From contig CALGPN010000028.1 of the NCBI GenBank assembly GCA_937960435.1, positions 62,001 through 126,000 on the forward strand: DNA of 64,000 nucleotides, written 5' to 3'. The notes beneath the pieces were generated by a model. That model made no database searches. It saw only the letters and a list, made by a program, of their open reading frames with translations, and had not been told where the DNA came from. The position numbers were made by a program, and so were the translations under genes. Source of the stretch: an uncultured Desulfosoma sp. (GTDB taxonomy: Bacteria > Desulfobacterota > Syntrophobacteria > Syntrophobacterales > DSM-9756). Shown piece by piece: positions 63,184 to 64,000 of this stretch; within the stretch, counting starts at the first letter, position 1, and each line of letters opens with the position of its first letter.

Positions 63184-63251
63184 GGGAAAACTCCTTCAGG
63201 CCGCCACAGCGCGACCCGACTTTGGAGGCAGGTCTTCCTTCGAACCCCGGC

Positions 63252-64000
63252 TTATAACGAGGCTTCCTTGTGGCGTGCCGCATGACATTGGATGTTCACG
63301 GCCACCGGAAGACTGGCGATGTGGCACGGCATCATCTGAATGTGGACGGCAAGGGAGGTAATCCTACCCCCCAATCCCTGGGGACCGATCCCCAGCCGGT
63401 TGACGGCTTCAAGCCAATCCGTTTCCAACGTCTGCAGCTCAGGATCGGGATTGGGGCTTCCCAAAGGACGCAAAAGGGCCTTTTTGGCCAGCAGCGCCGC
63501 CTGCTCAAAGGTGCCCCCGATGCCGACCCCCACAATGGTCGGCGGGCATGGGTTGGGCCCTGATTCCTTGACACGCTGCACGACGAAATCCTTCACGCCT
63601 TGGATCCCCACGGCAGGGGTGAGCATAGTCACCCGGCTCATGTTTTCGCTGCCGCCCCCTTTGGGCGCCATGGTGAGGCGAAAATGGTCGCCCGGCTGCA
63701 GATCGATGTGGATGATGGCCGGCGTGTTGTCGCCCGTGTTTTGGCGTGTGAACGGGTGGCAAATGCTTTTTCTCAAATATCCGTCTCGGTACCCTTGCCG
63801 GACGCCCTCCTCGATGGCCTCCCGCAAGGATCCGCCCTCGATGTGCACATCCTGCCCCATATCCACGAACACGACGGCAAAACCGGTATCCTGACACATG
63901 GGGATTTTTTCGTCCCGGGCGATCTGGGCGTTTTCGATGAGGCGCTTCAAGATGTCTCGCCCGGTGGGGGATTCCTCTCTTTCCAGGGCCGCTTCAAAGG
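63252..64000 (-). CDS. Fumarate hydratase class I, alpha subunit (partial, start beyond right edge)
   Basis: C-terminal ~248 residues of the alpha subunit. It has PMCQDTGFAVVFVDMGQDVHIEGG, with the first cluster cysteine, then FTRQNTGDNTPAIIH, GGGSENMSR and CPPTIVGVGIGGTFEQAALLAKKAL with another cluster cysteine. The frame is open to the right edge (EREESPTGRDILKRL precedes the listed methionine), so about 30-40 N-terminal residues lie outside. First known gene of the fum-sdh run. Confidence 0.92.
   Translation of the reverse strand, partial: FEAALEREESPTGRDILKRLIENAQIARDEKIPMCQDTGFAVVFVDMGQDVHIEGGSLREAIEEGVRQGYRDGYLRKSICHPFTRQNTGDNTPAIIHIDLQPGDHFRLTMAPKGGGSENMSRVTMLTPAVGIQGVKDFVVQRVKESGPNPCPPTIVGVGIGGTFEQAALLAKKALLRPLGSPNPDPELQTLETDWLEAVNRLGIGPQGLGGRITSLAVHIQMMPCHIASLPVAVNIQCHAARHKEASL

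Noticed and set aside
1-64000. CRISPR arrays, tRNA or rRNA genes, insertion sequences
   Set aside because: None recognised on either strand; the three REP-like units have no spacers of equal length and no cas genes are near.

Overview
The window looks like a chromosome segment of a high-GC, Gram-negative anaerobe, most likely a Desulfobacterota member of the Syntrophobacter/Desulfacinum/Desulfosoma kind. The reasons are ferredoxin-dependent 2-oxoacid oxidoreductases, a two-subunit class I fumarase, QueH, a corrinoid-type 4Fe-4S protein paired with a DUF3786 protein, Mpl, and outer-membrane and type IV pilus genes. This placement is an inference from gene content; no rRNA or tRNA gene is visible. 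No intact mobile element and no CRISPR array was seen.

Left part (1-12.4 kb): a PhoH-type ATPase cut by the left edge, cvpA-mazG ending in a cluster of REP-like palindromic repeats, a Rossmann/Cys-rich orphan, DUF1992-namZ, then lepB followed by a NAD synthetase fused to GAF and ANTAR domains. A pilMNOQ operon without pilP follows, ending in a YafK-type L,D-transpeptidase lipoprotein and a clear terminator.

12.4-31.7 kb: an orphan gamma-delta pair of a 2-oxoacid:ferredoxin oxidoreductase, a methyltransferase, an ABM protein, and a tightly overlapping minus-strand block ftsH-folP-glmM-coaX-ldcA-serine hydrolase-mpl-queH (cell-wall precursor synthesis, murein peptide recycling, folate, CoA, queuosine). 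Then come an RdgC-like protein with an unknown membrane partner and a 40-residue basic peptide, an HExxH protein, an outer-membrane beta-barrel, a lipoprotein and nadC.

31.7-42.5 kb: a decayed AbiEii-type toxin beside its intact putative antitoxin, placed just after a purine/methylthioadenosine salvage operon (PNP plus two tandem deaminase paralogues). On the plus strand follow a PiT phosphate transporter with its DUF47 partner, hrpA, and an unusual Nudix protein.

42.6-64 kb: one long minus-strand run for c-di-GMP-responsive cellulose synthesis (bcsA-bcsB-bcsZ-TPR-bcsC) continuing into a DnaJ-like membrane protein, an Fe-S protein and DUF3786. Next is an XRE-cupin-regulated porin-independent redox operon (2-oxoacid oxidoreductase gamma, GltD-like flavoprotein-ferredoxin, alpha, beta). 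The window ends in a fumA-fumB-sdhCDAB operon for the fumarate/succinate/malate steps, cut by the right edge.

The most unusual items are the NadE-GAF-ANTAR fusion, the toxin remnant beside an intact antitoxin, the mazG stop codon lying inside a REP-like repeat, and the nested palindrome abutting the phosphate transporter start.
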